Assembly: GCA_019419995.1 (NCBI GenBank)
Contig: JAHZHZ010000002.1
Span: forward strand, 6,699 to 70,698
Direction of reading: 5' to 3'
DNA: 64,000 nucleotides
Source of the DNA: Clostridiales bacterium
GTDB lineage: Bacteria; Bacillota; Clostridia; Christensenellales; Aristaeellaceae
Part shown: one piece after another, positions 53,883 through 63,205 of the stretch
Layout of the letters: each line of letters opens with the position of its first letter
Position numbering within the stretch: position 1 is the first letter of the stretch
Position numbers and translations under genes: made by a program
Notes under the pieces: generated by a model
Seen by the model: the letters and a program-made list of their open reading frames with translations, nothing else
Databases searched by the model: none
Told to the model about the DNA's origin: nothing

Positions 53883-55385
53883 GTGGCAGAATTTCTGGAA
53901 ATGCGCGGCATTGTTAAAAAATTCCCAGGCGTGCTGGCGCTGGATCACGTAAATCTCACAGTGAAAAAGGGTGAGGTTCACGCGCTTTTGGGGGAAAATG
54001 GCGCCGGGAAATCGACGCTGATGAAAATACTTTCGGGTGCTTATCAGAAAGATGAAGGCGAAATCTATTTTGATGGTGAAAAGGTGGAGATTCATTCTTC
54101 TCACGACGCGCAGCGTCTGTATATCAGCACCATCTATCAGGAACTGAATTTGACAGAACAGCTGACTGTGGCGGAAAACATCTTCATGGGTCGCCAGCTG
54201 ATGAAAAATCGTCTGATGGTGGATTGGAAAAAGATGTATTCTCAGGCCCAACGTCTGTTGGACGAACTGGGCGTGAATATTGACGCGCATGCGGTGGTAC
54301 GAGATCTGGGTGTAGCCCACAAGCAAATGGTAGAGGTGGCAAAAGCCCTTTCCATCAATTCTAAGGTGCTGATTATGGATGAGCCCACTGCACCGTTGAC
54401 CAACCGTGAGATCAAGACGCTGTTTGATACTATAAAGATGCTCAAGGCGAGAGGCGTTTCCATCATCTATATTTCTCACCGCCTGGAAGAAGTGATGGAG
54501 ATCTGCGATCGTGCTACCATCATGCGGGATGGTTGCAATGTGACGGAATTGAACGTTGCGGACACCAATCTGGATGAAATTATTCGCTACATGGTGGGCC
54601 GGGAACTTAAGGAAAAGTTTCCCAAAATTCATGTGGAGCCGAGAGAGGTGCGGTTGCGGGTAGAAAAGATCAACGCCGGAAAGCAGGTGCGCGATATCTC
54701 CTTCAGTGTGCGCGGCGGCGAGATTCTGGGCATTGCTGGGCTTGTGGGGGCGGGACGCACGGAAACAGCTCGCGCAATCTTTGGCATGGACCCCAAGGAA
54801 TCCGGAGAGATCTATGTGGATGAAAAAAAGGTGGAGATCAATCAGCCGCTGGATGCCATTCGCGCGGGCATTGGTTTTGTAACCGAGGACCGCAAAGGCG
54901 AAGGACTGGTATTGACAATGTCGGTGGGACAGAACATCACCCTGGCCACATTGGAAAAATTCGGATCGCCCGTGCACATGAATCTGAACAAAGAACGCAG
55001 CACAGTGGACGATTTTATTGAGAAGCTCAATATCAAAACGCCATCACCCCTGCAGCTGGCGCGAAATCTTTCCGGCGGCAACCAGCAAAAGATTGTGTTG
55101 GCTAAGTGGCTGCTGAGTGATTCCCGTGTCATCATCTTTGATGAGCCCACCCGGGGCATTGACGTGGGCGCGAAGATCGAAGTATACAATATCATTAATG
55201 CGCTAGTGCGCCAGGGCGTGGCCGTGGTGATGATTTCTTCGGAACTGCCTGAGGTGCTGGGCATGTCGGATCGGGTAGCTGTGATGCACCAGGGAGAGAT
55301 TACGGGCGTATTTGACAATGACGCAAGCCTAACCCAGGAAAAGATACTTTATTACGCCACCGGCGGCGACAAGCATACCGCCTGA
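53883..55385 (+). CDS. sugar ABC importer ATPase, tandem domains
   Basis: 500-residue ATPase of the RbsA/MglA type with two fused nucleotide-binding domains. First: Walker A GENGAGKST, signature-like VAHKQMVEVAK and Walker B VLIMDEPTAPL. Second: signature LSGGNQQKIVLAKWL and Walker B IIFDEPTRGIDVG; its Walker A is degenerate (GLVGAGRTE) as usual for this family. Start is GTG 53883, eight bases after GGAG; ATGs at 53865 and 53868 precede or overlap that site. Confidence 0.94.
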   Translation: MAEFLEMRGIVKKFPGVLALDHVNLTVKKGEVHALLGENGAGKSTLMKILSGAYQKDEGEIYFDGEKVEIHSSHDAQRLYISTIYQELNLTEQLTVAENIFMGRQLMKNRLMVDWKKMYSQAQRLLDELGVNIDAHAVVRDLGVAHKQMVEVAKALSINSKVLIMDEPTAPLTNREIKTLFDTIKMLKARGVSIIYISHRLEEVMEICDRATIMRDGCNVTELNVADTNLDEIIRYMVGRELKEKFPKIHVEPREVRLRVEKINAGKQVRDISFSVRGGEILGIAGLVGAGRTETARAIFGMDPKESGEIYVDEKKVEINQPLDAIRAGIGFVTEDRKGEGLVLTMSVGQNITLATLEKFGSPVHMNLNKERSTVDDFIEKLNIKTPSPLQLARNLSGGNQQKIVLAKWLLSDSRVIIFDEPTRGIDVGAKIEVYNIINALVRQGVAVVMISSELPEVLGMSDRVAVMHQGEITGVFDNDASLTQEKILYYATGGDKHTA

Positions 55386-55412
55386 CTTCGCATGAGAGAG
55401 GGTTATTGAACC

Positions 55413-56711
55413 ATGAAAAAGAGCCTGAAGATCGTATTTATCATCTGTCTGGTCATCGGTATCGCCGCGGCCGGTGTAAATCTCTTTGCCGCGTCTCAAT
55501 CTGCGCGACTGGCGGAGGTTGAGGAGCAGCAGGCAGCCCGCAAGCAGGCGCTGGCACAGATTGCAGCAGCGGACGTACTGGGTATTGACCCGGAAACCGT
55601 GGTGGTTCCGGACGAAGTGGAAATTTCGGAAATAGACCATCTGGTGATGAGTCTCAATCGCAGCAGTGCCATGATTTGGGTGGTGGCTATCGACCTGATG
55701 ATCATTGGACTGGGTGGGCTGGTTTATGCCGCCTGCAAGCAACGTCGGCGCCAGCAGGGGGTTAAGAAGCTGGGGTCCAGCAACAATGTTCTGGGCATCG
55801 TGATCGCTTTGGCGGCGTTGTGTCTGGATTTGGCCATCGCTTCTCCCGTGTTCTTGACGGTGAGTAACTTTCTGAATGTATTTCAGCAGATTTCCATCAA
55901 TTTTGTGGTGGCTGTGGGGATGACATTTGTAATCATTTCCGGTGGTATCGACCTCTCCGTGGGTTCAAATATTGCCCTGTCGGGCCTGCTGATGGGTATA
56001 TTGATGAAGAACTACCATGTGCCGGTGTTCGTCACTATCCTAGTGTGCATCCTATTTTCGGGGCTTATTGGTCTGGTGAATGGTGCACTGATCTCCTTTT
56101 TAAATCTTCCGCCTTTCATTGCCACCCTGGGTATGATGTCGATCGTGCGCGGCGCAGCTTATACGGTGACTGCGGGCCAGCCCATCTATACTTTCCCCAC
56201 GGGCTTTACCGCCGTGTCTAGCCGCATCGGAAATGTGCCGGTGTATTCCACGCTGATCCTGTTGGCGGTATTTATGCTGGGCTGGTATATTTTGCGCTAC
56301 ACAAGGATCGGGCGCTTTACCTATGCCATAGGCGGTAATGAGAATTGTGCCAAGCTTTCCGGCATTAATCTGAAGAAAGTCAAGTGCTTTGTCTATGTGG
56401 TCAGCGGCTTGTGCTGCGGTGTGGCAGCGTTGTTGCTTTCCTCCCGTCTGGATTCCGCTGTGCCAACCAATGCTGATGGGCAGGAGATGGATGCCATTGC
56501 CGCGGTGGTCATTGGAGGTACCAGTATGTCCGGTGGCGAGGGTTCCATGGTGGGCACGCTTATCGGTATTCTAATCATCGGCATTATTGCCAATGGTTTG
56601 AACCTGTTGGGTGTGGCGCAGGGACCTCAGAAGATGGTCAAGGGCCTGATTATTGTGGTGGCGGTCATTATCGACGTCATTCGCCGCAAGGCCAGTGAAT
56701 CAGCGAAGTAA
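55413..56711 (+). CDS. sugar ABC permease with N-terminal extension
   Basis: 432-residue permease of the RbsC/MglC family. The core (about 125-430) carries the EAA-like GGIDLSVGSNIALSG and the GGTSMSGGEGSM segment. About 115 residues precede it: one hydrophobic helix (1-25), an Ala/Gln/Glu-rich coiled coil (about 28-55), a short acidic linker and a second hydrophobic helix (about 88-110). This prefix is unusual for the family and of unknown use. ATG is 28 bases after the ATPase stop; GAGAGGG precedes it. Confidence 0.92.
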   Translation: MKKSLKIVFIICLVIGIAAAGVNLFAASQSARLAEVEEQQAARKQALAQIAAADVLGIDPETVVVPDEVEISEIDHLVMSLNRSSAMIWVVAIDLMIIGLGGLVYAACKQRRRQQGVKKLGSSNNVLGIVIALAALCLDLAIASPVFLTVSNFLNVFQQISINFVVAVGMTFVIISGGIDLSVGSNIALSGLLMGILMKNYHVPVFVTILVCILFSGLIGLVNGALISFLNLPPFIATLGMMSIVRGAAYTVTAGQPIYTFPTGFTAVSSRIGNVPVYSTLILLAVFMLGWYILRYTRIGRFTYAIGGNENCAKLSGINLKKVKCFVYVVSGLCCGVAALLLSSRLDSAVPTNADGQEMDAIAAVVIGGTSMSGGEGSMVGTLIGILIIGIIANGLNLLGVAQGPQKMVKGLIIVVAVIIDVIRRKASESAK

Positions 56712-56773
56712 AGTGTGCCTGTATCTGCCAGTTTCTGCAAGCTGGCACATCGGTAAATGCTGCGCATGTAAGG

Positions 56774-56812
56774 ACCCGGATGCCTGAAAGGGCATTCGGG
56801 TTTGAATTTTAT
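56774..56812 (+). terminator. terminator of the sugar importer operon
   Basis: CCCGGATGCC - TGAAAG - GGCATTCGGG, nine of ten pairs, followed by TTTGAATTTT. Confidence 0.88.
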
Positions 56813-57059
56813 TGTGCCAGCGACTTCTTTAGATGTCTTGTACAAGAAGGTGCTGATTTCGGCGTTGGTGTAGTCCAGCGCCACTGTTATGGTAAGCTTA
56901 GGCAGTCATGTTGCGTATTCCCAAAGAGAGTCAGCCCCTTCAGACTGCAAATATCCTCCTGCAGCTTTTAGATGGATTCATTATAGGGTCATATGCGGGA
57001 GATGTATGTCAGAACTCCAAAGCTTTGTATGGAAAGTCGAGATAAACGGGGTCTGAGGG

Positions 57060-57090
57060 CAAAAAAGATGCCGTCCAATGGAACGGCACC
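57060..57090 (-). terminator. lpdA terminator
   Basis: Minus-strand TGCCGTTCCATTGGACGGCA hairpin (plus 57069-57088), then TCTTTTTT. Confidence 0.85.
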
Positions 57091-57119
57091 TCAAATAGAA
57101 GTTCAGGTAGCAGTTAAGC

Positions 57120-58496
57120 TCAATCATCAAATTCCCACAGGACTTCGCGGATAATTTCGCTGACGGTGGGATGTGGGAAGATGATCTGACGGGCGTCCTG
57201 CACCCGCAGCTGCATTTCGATCATTTCCGCTGCGCCCCAGATGATTTCGCTGCAATAAGCTCCAATCATGTGTACACCGATGATATTGCGCTTCTTTTTA
57301 TTAATGAGAATCTTGCACAGTCCGTCGGCGCCTTCGTTTTCTGCTACAAAACGGCCCGAATAACGCATGGATAGCTTTTGCACTTCGTAGTCAATGCCCT
57401 TTTCTCGTGCCTCTTCCTCGGTGCGTCCCACGGATGCGATTTCTGGCTGGGTGTAGATCACGGAGGGATTGGCGTGATAGCGCATACTGTCCGGCTTGCC
57501 TAGCATGGTATTGACTGCTACTTCTGCCTCCCGATAGGCGGTATGGGCCAGCATATGGTGGCCGTTGACATCACCTACGGCATAGACGTTTTCCACGTTG
57601 GTGCGGCCCGTGGCATCGGTGGGAATACCACTGCGCTCAAAGCGTACACCGATCCTTTCCAAACCGATTCCTTCGCAGTTGGCCCGCCGACCGATGGACA
57701 GGAGTACTTTGTCCGCATCGATGGAGAGCCGGCTGGAATCCGGCGCCTCTGCCCACACTTTACCAGGTTCCACAGACAGGCACTTGTGGCTCAGCAGGAA
57801 GGTCACACCCTTCTTTTCCAATTCCCGCTGGAGTAGAGAAGCAATTTCCCGGTCAGTAGGACCCGCAATATGGTCCAGCATCTCCACTACCGTTACCTGT
57901 GCGCCAACTGCAGCATAATAGGCGGCCATTTCCAGTCCGATGACTCCGCCGCCGATAACGGTCAGCTTTGCTGGGATTTCTTCCAGTTCCAAAATTTCCC
58001 GGTTGGTGAGTACAAAGCCGCCCAGATTTTCCCGAATGCCTGGAATGGGCGGTACCACGGCGGAAGAACCGGTGGCAATCAATAACCGTTTAGCGCTATA
58101 AATATTTTGGCCGGCGGAAACCTGAAACAGATCGGCGTCCCTACCTTCAATTACGGCATTCTCCATTATCGTGGTTACGCCTGCGGCTTTCATTTTGGCT
58201 TTGACGCCGTTGACCAGCGTGCGTACCACTCGGCCCCGACGAGCAACTACCGCCTTTTGGTCGATTTGCACATCGGCGCAGCGCACACCATATGGAGCAC
58301 TGTGCAGGGCGTGCTGATACAATTTTGCAGAATTGAGCAGAGCCTTGGAAGGAACACAACCTTCGTTTAGACATACGCCACCCAGACTACGTTTTTCAAA
58401 TAACAGGGTACGCAAACCGGCGTGCGCAGCGCGTTCCGCAGCCAGATATCCTGCGGGACCGCCGCCGATGATGATCAGATCATAATTTTCCTGCAT
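57120..58496 (-). CDS. lpdA: dihydrolipoamide dehydrogenase
   Basis: 458-residue FAD disulfide oxidoreductase. Seen: FAD-binding IIGGGPAGYLAAERAA, redox-active GGVCLNEGCVPSKALL (Cys pair), NAD-binding VIGGGVIGLEMAAYYA, YAVGDVNGHHMLAHTAYREA, and C-terminal catalytic His/Glu in HPTVSE. It reoxidises lipoyl groups of 2-oxo-acid dehydrogenases or the glycine-cleavage H protein; no E2 or GCS genes are nearby, so the partner is unknown. ATG 58496 has AAAGGAG eight bases upstream. Own promoter (TTGACT-17-TATTAT, plus 58553-58581). Confidence 0.93.
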   Translation of the reverse strand: MQENYDLIIIGGGPAGYLAAERAAHAGLRTLLFEKRSLGGVCLNEGCVPSKALLNSAKLYQHALHSAPYGVRCADVQIDQKAVVARRGRVVRTLVNGVKAKMKAAGVTTIMENAVIEGRDADLFQVSAGQNIYSAKRLLIATGSSAVVPPIPGIRENLGGFVLTNREILELEEIPAKLTVIGGGVIGLEMAAYYAAVGAQVTVVEMLDHIAGPTDREIASLLQRELEKKGVTFLLSHKCLSVEPGKVWAEAPDSSRLSIDADKVLLSIGRRANCEGIGLERIGVRFERSGIPTDATGRTNVENVYAVGDVNGHHMLAHTAYREAEVAVNTMLGKPDSMRYHANPSVIYTQPEIASVGRTEEEAREKGIDYEVQKLSMRYSGRFVAENEGADGLCKILINKKKRNIIGVHMIGAYCSEIIWGAAEMIEMQLRVQDARQIIFPHPTVSEIIREVLWEFDD

Positions 58497-58552
58497 GCAA
58501 TTTACTCCTTTATATATTGGATATTTCAATGAATGGTGTACGATTTATCATC

Positions 58553-58581
58553 ATAATATCCGATGTGTTTGGAAAAGTCAA
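58553..58581 (-). promoter_or_regulatory. lpdA promoter
   Basis: Minus-strand TTGACT (plus 58576-58581) and TATTAT (plus 58553-58558), 17-bp spacer. Confidence 0.75.
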
Positions 58582-58642
58582 CGAAGAAAGCGAAAAGTTC
58601 TTTGGTCAGAATATGAGTGCGTCGAAAAATAAGGGCTGGAGG

Positions 58643-58671
58643 TTGCAATTTTGGTTGCAATGTGTTAAAAT
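58643..58671 (+). promoter_or_regulatory. symporter leader promoter
   Basis: TTGCAA (58643-58648) and TAAAAT (58666-58671), 17-bp spacer; predicts a leader of nearly 300 bases before the symporter ATG at 58970. Confidence 0.6.
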
Positions 58672-58680
58672 TTACTAAAT

Positions 58681-58965
58681 TAAAATAATGTGAGAGGGAA
58701 GCAGCGATGTGAAGGTGAAAACCGGCGTGGGGAACAGACCCAACCGGTGGAATGAGAGAAGCCGTCGCCTTCATAAATTGGTGTAAGAGGGACTGGAAAT
58801 ATCTTAAAAGGCGTTGGGGGCGCCTTTTGTCAGTCCATCCGCATGGGAAGTACGGTTCCATGGGGAATTTTGTTGTGCGCAAATCCCTTCTGATCACGAC
58901 CGGAGACGGTGGCAAGCCGGATTCGGACATGATAAAAAACCAGGGTTACATTAGATTGGAGGGTC
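58681..58965 (+). ncRNA. structured leader RNA upstream of the symporter
   Basis: Seen: an eight-pair (up to eleven with G-U) outer stem GAAGGTGA/TCGCCTTC (58711-58718 with 58765-58772). It encloses ACCGG/CCGGT plus TGGG/CCCA (58721-58748) and a single-stranded GGAATGAGAGAAGCCG. Then comes a hairpin GGACTG/CAGTCC (58790-58795, 58831-58836) around AAAAGGCG/CGCCTTTT (58806-58813, 58821-58828), resembling a terminator. Last is a small ACCG-GAGA-CGGT hairpin (58899-58910). Together this looks like an aptamer followed by an expression platform. It does not match any riboswitch consensus recalled; class unknown. Confidence 0.55.
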
Positions 58966-58969
58966 ATCA

Positions 58970-60160
58970 ATGGGTAAAATCTTTAAGAGTCTGCCATTCA
59001 AGCTGCTGCTTGGATTGGTGATCGGCATAGTGGTCGGTCTGGTAGCACCGGAATGGCTGATGGAGATCGTGGTTACGCTGAAGTACATCATGGGTCAGCT
59101 GATCAACTTCTGTGTGCCTCTGATTATCATCGGTTTTATCGCTCCGTCCATTACAAAGTTGGGTTCTAGTGCGTCCCGGATGCTGGGAGTGGCGCTGGTG
59201 CTGGCTTACGTTTCGTCCATCTGCGCAGCACTTTTATCCATGTTGGCAGGCTTTGGTATCATCCCCAGCCTGAATATTCTCAACAATGCTGAAGGACTCA
59301 AGGAACTGCCGGCCGTGGCGTTCCAGCTGGATATTCCTCAGATCATGTCGGTGATGAGCGCACTGGTATTCTCGGTGCTCATTGGTCTGGCTGCCGTGTG
59401 GACCAAATCAAAGACGACCATTAGCCTGCTCAACGAGTTCCAGCAGATTGTGTTGAAAATCGTTACCAAGGTGGTCATTCCAGTACTGCCTTTCTTCATT
59501 GCCTCCACCTTCTGTGGCCTGGCCTACGATGGAACCATCACCGGTCAGTTCCCTGTGTTTGTCAAGGTTATTTTAATCGTCATGGTGGGCCATTACATCT
59601 GGCTGGCGGTGCTCTATGGCCTGGCAGGCCTCTATAGCCGTACCAATCCCATGGATGTGCTGCGCCACTATGGCCCCGCTTACATCACTGCCGTGGGCAC
59701 CATGTCCTCTGCGGCGACCTTGTCCGTGGCCCTCAGCTGCGCCAAGAAGAGCAAGACCCTTCGGGGTGACATGGTGGACTTTGGCATTCCGCTGTTTGCA
59801 AACATCCATCTGTGCGGTTCCGTATTGACGGAGGTATTCTTCGTCATGGTGGTTTCCAAGATCCTCTACGGCAGCCTTCCGGCTGTGGGCAATATGGTGC
59901 TGTTTTGCCTGTTGCTGGGTGTGTTTGCCATTGGCGCACCGGGTGTTCCCGGCGGCACGGTCATGGCTTCCTTGGGCCTGATCACTTCAGTGCTGGGTTT
60001 TGATAACACTGGTACTGCGCTGATGTTGACCATTTTTGCACTTCAGGATTCCTTTGGTACGGCATGCAATGTCACCGGCGATGGCGCCCTGACGCTGATG
60101 CTCACCGGATATGTCAAGAAGCACAATATACAGGAAGAGAAGATCGACTTCTCACTCTGA
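58970..60160 (+). CDS. dicarboxylate/amino-acid:cation symporter (DAACS)
   Basis: 396-residue sodium- or proton-coupled symporter of the glutamate/aspartate transporter fold. About eight transmembrane segments; family signatures GTMSSAATLSVALSCAKK (re-entrant loop HP1), GAPGVPGGTVMASLG (HP2) and FGTACNVTGDGALT (TM8). It is somewhat short at the N-terminus. GGAGGGTCATCA precedes the ATG. Substrate likely an acidic or small neutral amino acid or dicarboxylate. Confidence 0.9.
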   Translation: MGKIFKSLPFKLLLGLVIGIVVGLVAPEWLMEIVVTLKYIMGQLINFCVPLIIIGFIAPSITKLGSSASRMLGVALVLAYVSSICAALLSMLAGFGIIPSLNILNNAEGLKELPAVAFQLDIPQIMSVMSALVFSVLIGLAAVWTKSKTTISLLNEFQQIVLKIVTKVVIPVLPFFIASTFCGLAYDGTITGQFPVFVKVILIVMVGHYIWLAVLYGLAGLYSRTNPMDVLRHYGPAYITAVGTMSSAATLSVALSCAKKSKTLRGDMVDFGIPLFANIHLCGSVLTEVFFVMVVSKILYGSLPAVGNMVLFCLLLGVFAIGAPGVPGGTVMASLGLITSVLGFDNTGTALMLTIFALQDSFGTACNVTGDGALTLMLTGYVKKHNIQEEKIDFSL

Positions 60161-60184
60161 TGGTCATAAGGAAAGTTTGCACAA

Positions 60185-60222
60185 AAACAGGCGACAGAAC
60201 TTTCGTTCTGTCGCCTGTTTTT
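60185..60222. terminator. bidirectional terminator
   Basis: CAGGCGACAGAAC - TTTC - GTTCTGTCGCCTG perfect stem, TTTTT on the right, AAAAA on the left; serves the symporter gene and the convergent ACT-MBL gene. Confidence 0.93.
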
Positions 60223-60228
60223 ATGCAC

Positions 60229-61728
60229 TCAATCGTTTGTAGATTTTGGCTCTGCAGCTCTGCCGTTCTCTTCAAGAATTTCCACTTCATGGGGTCGGGA
60301 GGAGCGCCGATCCCAGATGGCCCCATGACCGCAGCAATAACAATAGCGTTGCGGAGGCAGAATTTCCAGAAGAGTCTTGCGCTCCTGGGAAGCTCGGGCA
60401 GAATCCATGTTTACGCTGGTCATCAGGTAGGGGGCAAGGCGGTTGAAGGCGGCTTGTTCAGGTGTAAAGCCGGAAATATTGACGATAATGTCCCCGGTGA
60501 AAGCCAGGTTTTCCGCACGACAGAGGATCACTACTTCTCCGTCCGCATGGCCTCCATTCCCCTGAATCAGTTCAAATTCCAGATCTGAAAACCTAAAGCG
60601 GCCCAGAGGGCGCAGAGGCAGGGCGCAGTCCTGTTCTTCCCCAGAAACCACGCGCAGATGGCTTAGTTCAGGTGGTAGATAACGGGAGAGGATGCGGCTG
60701 ATGGCGCAGTAGGGAGCGTGAGCGGGATTGCGTTCTCGATAATTGGGCTGTCCGGCATTTTCCCATTGGAAGTGTTGAAGAGCCGTAGGACTGACATAGA
60801 TTTCATCAAAGAGATTCAGTAGTCCGCAGTGATCCATATCTGGATGGGTGATAACCATCTGGCGGGGCATTTCGTCAAAGCCAGGGAAGAGGCGGCGGAA
60901 AATGGCCACCATTTCCGGAGCATAGCACGCAAAGCCGCTGTCCACAAACAACAGGTGCCCATCCCGATGCAGTATATAGCAGTTGCTGCCGCAGGGAGGT
61001 TCGATGGCGTAAAGCTCGCCGCCTGTCTCCAGAGAGAGGCGGGAAACCCGGGGCAAAAAGGCCGCACCCTTGTAGTGGGCCAGCATGTCTGCAAAACGAC
61101 CGATGTAATTGAAAGTCTTATAGGGAGGCTCATTGCGCTCATCCAACATTTGCATGATGCGGTTGGATTGGGCCATCAGTTCCCTGGCTTTGCGTGGAGG
61201 CAGGCTGAGTTTCTGAGCCATACGGCTGGCAAAGCGCATGTAAAAGACCGTATTGTCCAATACCTGCTCACTTTCATCGTAGTCAATCACGTGGATTTCA
61301 CACAGAGAAGCCGCTTCCTCCAAAAAGCTGCGGATTAACTCCGGACGCTCCAGAAATAGACCCATGCGAAAGTTTTGATAACCGCTGCCATCCTCATGGG
61401 AGTTGATGTAGGAGATATTGAGTTGGTGGCGATGAATCAGTTCCAGAACTGGGAGCACTGCGCCGGGCACATCCTGCAGTATGAACTCCACCAGCAGTAC
61501 CCGTGCGGTATTTTCGCTGCCGGCAATGTAGCCAATGCGTCGGAGGGCAGCGGTGACGCTCTCCAGCTGTCGCTGGGTTCCCGACACATCGATAAATAGA
61601 GTGTGGATGTCTACGGCCCGGTTGTAGCTCACCCGGGTGATATTGGCGCCCGCAGCACTGATTGCCCGGCTGGCCTCCATAAAGGCCCCGGATTTGTCCG
61701 GCATAGTGGTGATAAAGGTCTTTTTCAA
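60229..61728 (-). CDS. tandem ACT domains fused to MBL-fold domain
   Basis: 499-residue protein. N-terminal two ACT-like units (about 1-72, FITTMPDKSGAFMEASRAISAAGANITRVSYN; about 75-150, LVEFILQDVPGAVLPVLELIHRHQLNISYINS). A linker follows, then a metallo-beta-lactamase fold (about 235-480) with metal motif THPDMDHCG, GGHADGEVVI, AFTGDIIVN and a final CGHG. ACT domains usually bind amino acids, so the hydrolase may be amino-acid-regulated. The reaction is unknown. No close named family was recalled. Confidence 0.82.
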   Translation of the reverse strand: MKKTFITTMPDKSGAFMEASRAISAAGANITRVSYNRAVDIHTLFIDVSGTQRQLESVTAALRRIGYIAGSENTARVLLVEFILQDVPGAVLPVLELIHRHQLNISYINSHEDGSGYQNFRMGLFLERPELIRSFLEEAASLCEIHVIDYDESEQVLDNTVFYMRFASRMAQKLSLPPRKARELMAQSNRIMQMLDERNEPPYKTFNYIGRFADMLAHYKGAAFLPRVSRLSLETGGELYAIEPPCGSNCYILHRDGHLLFVDSGFACYAPEMVAIFRRLFPGFDEMPRQMVITHPDMDHCGLLNLFDEIYVSPTALQHFQWENAGQPNYRERNPAHAPYCAISRILSRYLPPELSHLRVVSGEEQDCALPLRPLGRFRFSDLEFELIQGNGGHADGEVVILCRAENLAFTGDIIVNISGFTPEQAAFNRLAPYLMTSVNMDSARASQERKTLLEILPPQRYCYCCGHGAIWDRRSSRPHEVEILEENGRAAEPKSTND

Positions 61729-61828
61729 GGGCGTTCAACTCCGCTTTTGTCATCTCTGAGTGAATAAAGTCATTTTAATACAAAGGCCGCTTCCCGTCAA
61801 TGCGGAAAGCGGCACTTCGGTTTTCCCT

Positions 61829-63166
61829 TCAGGCCTGTTCGGCCAAACGTCCTTTGGGCAGGCAGACGCGCATGCGTGTACCCAGTCCCTCGCGAGAGAG
61901 CAGCTCAATGTGTCCGCCGTGGCGATCTACAATCCATTTAGCGATGGATAATCCCAGGCCTGTGCCACCGCTGGAGCGGCCTCGCGCAGGATCGGATCGA
62001 AAGAAGCGATCAAAAACCCTGGGGAGATCTTGTTGGGAGATGCCGATGCCAGAGTCTTGGACTTCTATACAGGATTCTCCTACCTCATTTTCAAAGGCAC
62101 GAAGGCGAATTATGCCTCTCTCAGGGGTATATTTCAGTGCATTGTCCGTGAGAATGCGGACGCACTGCTTAAGCATGTCTCGATCGCCCACACAGCGTAC
62201 ATCAGGATTTGCCTCAACGCGCCAGTCATGGCTCCGATCGATCAGCAGACTATCCTCATAAACTTCCTTCATTAATTCCCCAAGATCGATTTCTACAAAT
62301 TCCAGACGGTTGCGCCCTGTATCTCCCCGGGCAAGGAAGAGCAGCTGCTCCACCAGTTTGTTCATGTAGCTGGCTTCGCCCTTGATGGCGGCAATGGACT
62401 CGTCCAGAATTTTTTCGTCCTGCTTGCCCCAGCGATCCAGCATGCCCGCATAGCCTTGAATTACAGCTATGGGCGTACGCAGTTCATGGGAAGCGTCGGA
62501 AACGAATTGTGCCTGAAGGCGGTAGGATTCATGCATGCGGCTCAACAGGCCATTGATAGCGTCCTGAAGGCCTTCCAGGTCCTGGTCACCCATGTCTAGG
62601 CGCTCCTCAGGCTTATCAGGACGAATGCGACTGATGGCATCCTGTAGATCATGCAGTTTTTCTTCGGAATCCGGTGCAGGAGGCTGGGAGAGATCGGCCA
62701 TTCGGCCGAGTTCCCGAGCAGCACGGGCCATGCGATCTAGCGGGCGCAGCAAACGGCGGGCCTTTCGGCGCCCCCAGAGAAGCTGTCCTAACAACATAAG
62801 GAGCTGAAGACTTAGCACAATGACAGCGGCAGGGCGCAACAGAGCAAAGTAAGGGGCACAGGCAGCGCTATGACGGGTACCGTCAGGAGCATAAAATACG
62901 TAATGAGCATCTTCCAGTGCGTCAATAAAATTGCGGGCACTATCCCAGAAGTGAGCACCTTGCACCGGTACGGGCATATCAACCCTGCGCTCCAGAGAGA
63001 GTGTCCAATCCGGCCCCAGGACGGCTTTTTCCTGAGAGTAACAAAACAGGAACACGGATAGGGCCAGCAGCACTAGGTTTAATTTGAAAAAAATCCATGC
63101 CAGATGCCAAAACCAGGCCCGGCCGATTTTGCGGGCGGTGGAGGTTACCCGCACGGTTTCGTTCAT
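61829..63166 (-). CDS. sensor histidine kinase
   Basis: 445-residue kinase: N-terminal transmembrane helix (about 20-44), an extracytoplasmic region of about 80 residues, second transmembrane helix (about 108-128), HAMP, HisKA DASHELRTPIAVIQGYAGML, and HATPase RILTDNALKYTPERG, DSGIGI, GGTGLGLSIAKWIVD. Partner of the response regulator 40 bases upstream. Resembles the ArlS/CiaH group; stimulus unknown. Confidence 0.93.
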   Translation of the reverse strand: MNETVRVTSTARKIGRAWFWHLAWIFFKLNLVLLALSVFLFCYSQEKAVLGPDWTLSLERRVDMPVPVQGAHFWDSARNFIDALEDAHYVFYAPDGTRHSAACAPYFALLRPAAVIVLSLQLLMLLGQLLWGRRKARRLLRPLDRMARAARELGRMADLSQPPAPDSEEKLHDLQDAISRIRPDKPEERLDMGDQDLEGLQDAINGLLSRMHESYRLQAQFVSDASHELRTPIAVIQGYAGMLDRWGKQDEKILDESIAAIKGEASYMNKLVEQLLFLARGDTGRNRLEFVEIDLGELMKEVYEDSLLIDRSHDWRVEANPDVRCVGDRDMLKQCVRILTDNALKYTPERGIIRLRAFENEVGESCIEVQDSGIGISQQDLPRVFDRFFRSDPARGRSSGGTGLGLSIAKWIVDRHGGHIELLSREGLGTRMRVCLPKGRLAEQA

Positions 63167-63205
63167 GGACTTTCTCCTCTCTGCTTCCGATTATGAAGCT
63201 GGGGA

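Larger units (their letters stand above)
56712..57119. other. intergenic region with two terminators, no supported gene
   Basis: It holds the importer terminator (56774-56812) and the lpdA terminator (57060-57090). Between them nothing is recognised. On the minus strand a TATAAT and an AGGAGG-preceded 14-codon frame exist but look accidental. Confidence 0.5.

Noticed and set aside
56627..56884. 85-codon minus-strand frame after the permease
   Set aside because: It runs into the antisense of the permease, starts at a GTG without ribosome binding site, and has no motif.
58781..58866. Resemblance of GAGGGACTGG to a SAM riboswitch and of GTACGGTTC to group II intron domain V
   Set aside because: Only short strings match; the essential SAM-I core and the domain V catalytic hairpin are absent.
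58752..59021. 89-codon frame in the symporter leader
   Set aside because: Weak start signal, overlap with the symporter start and with the folded RNA; its translation shows no familiar motif.
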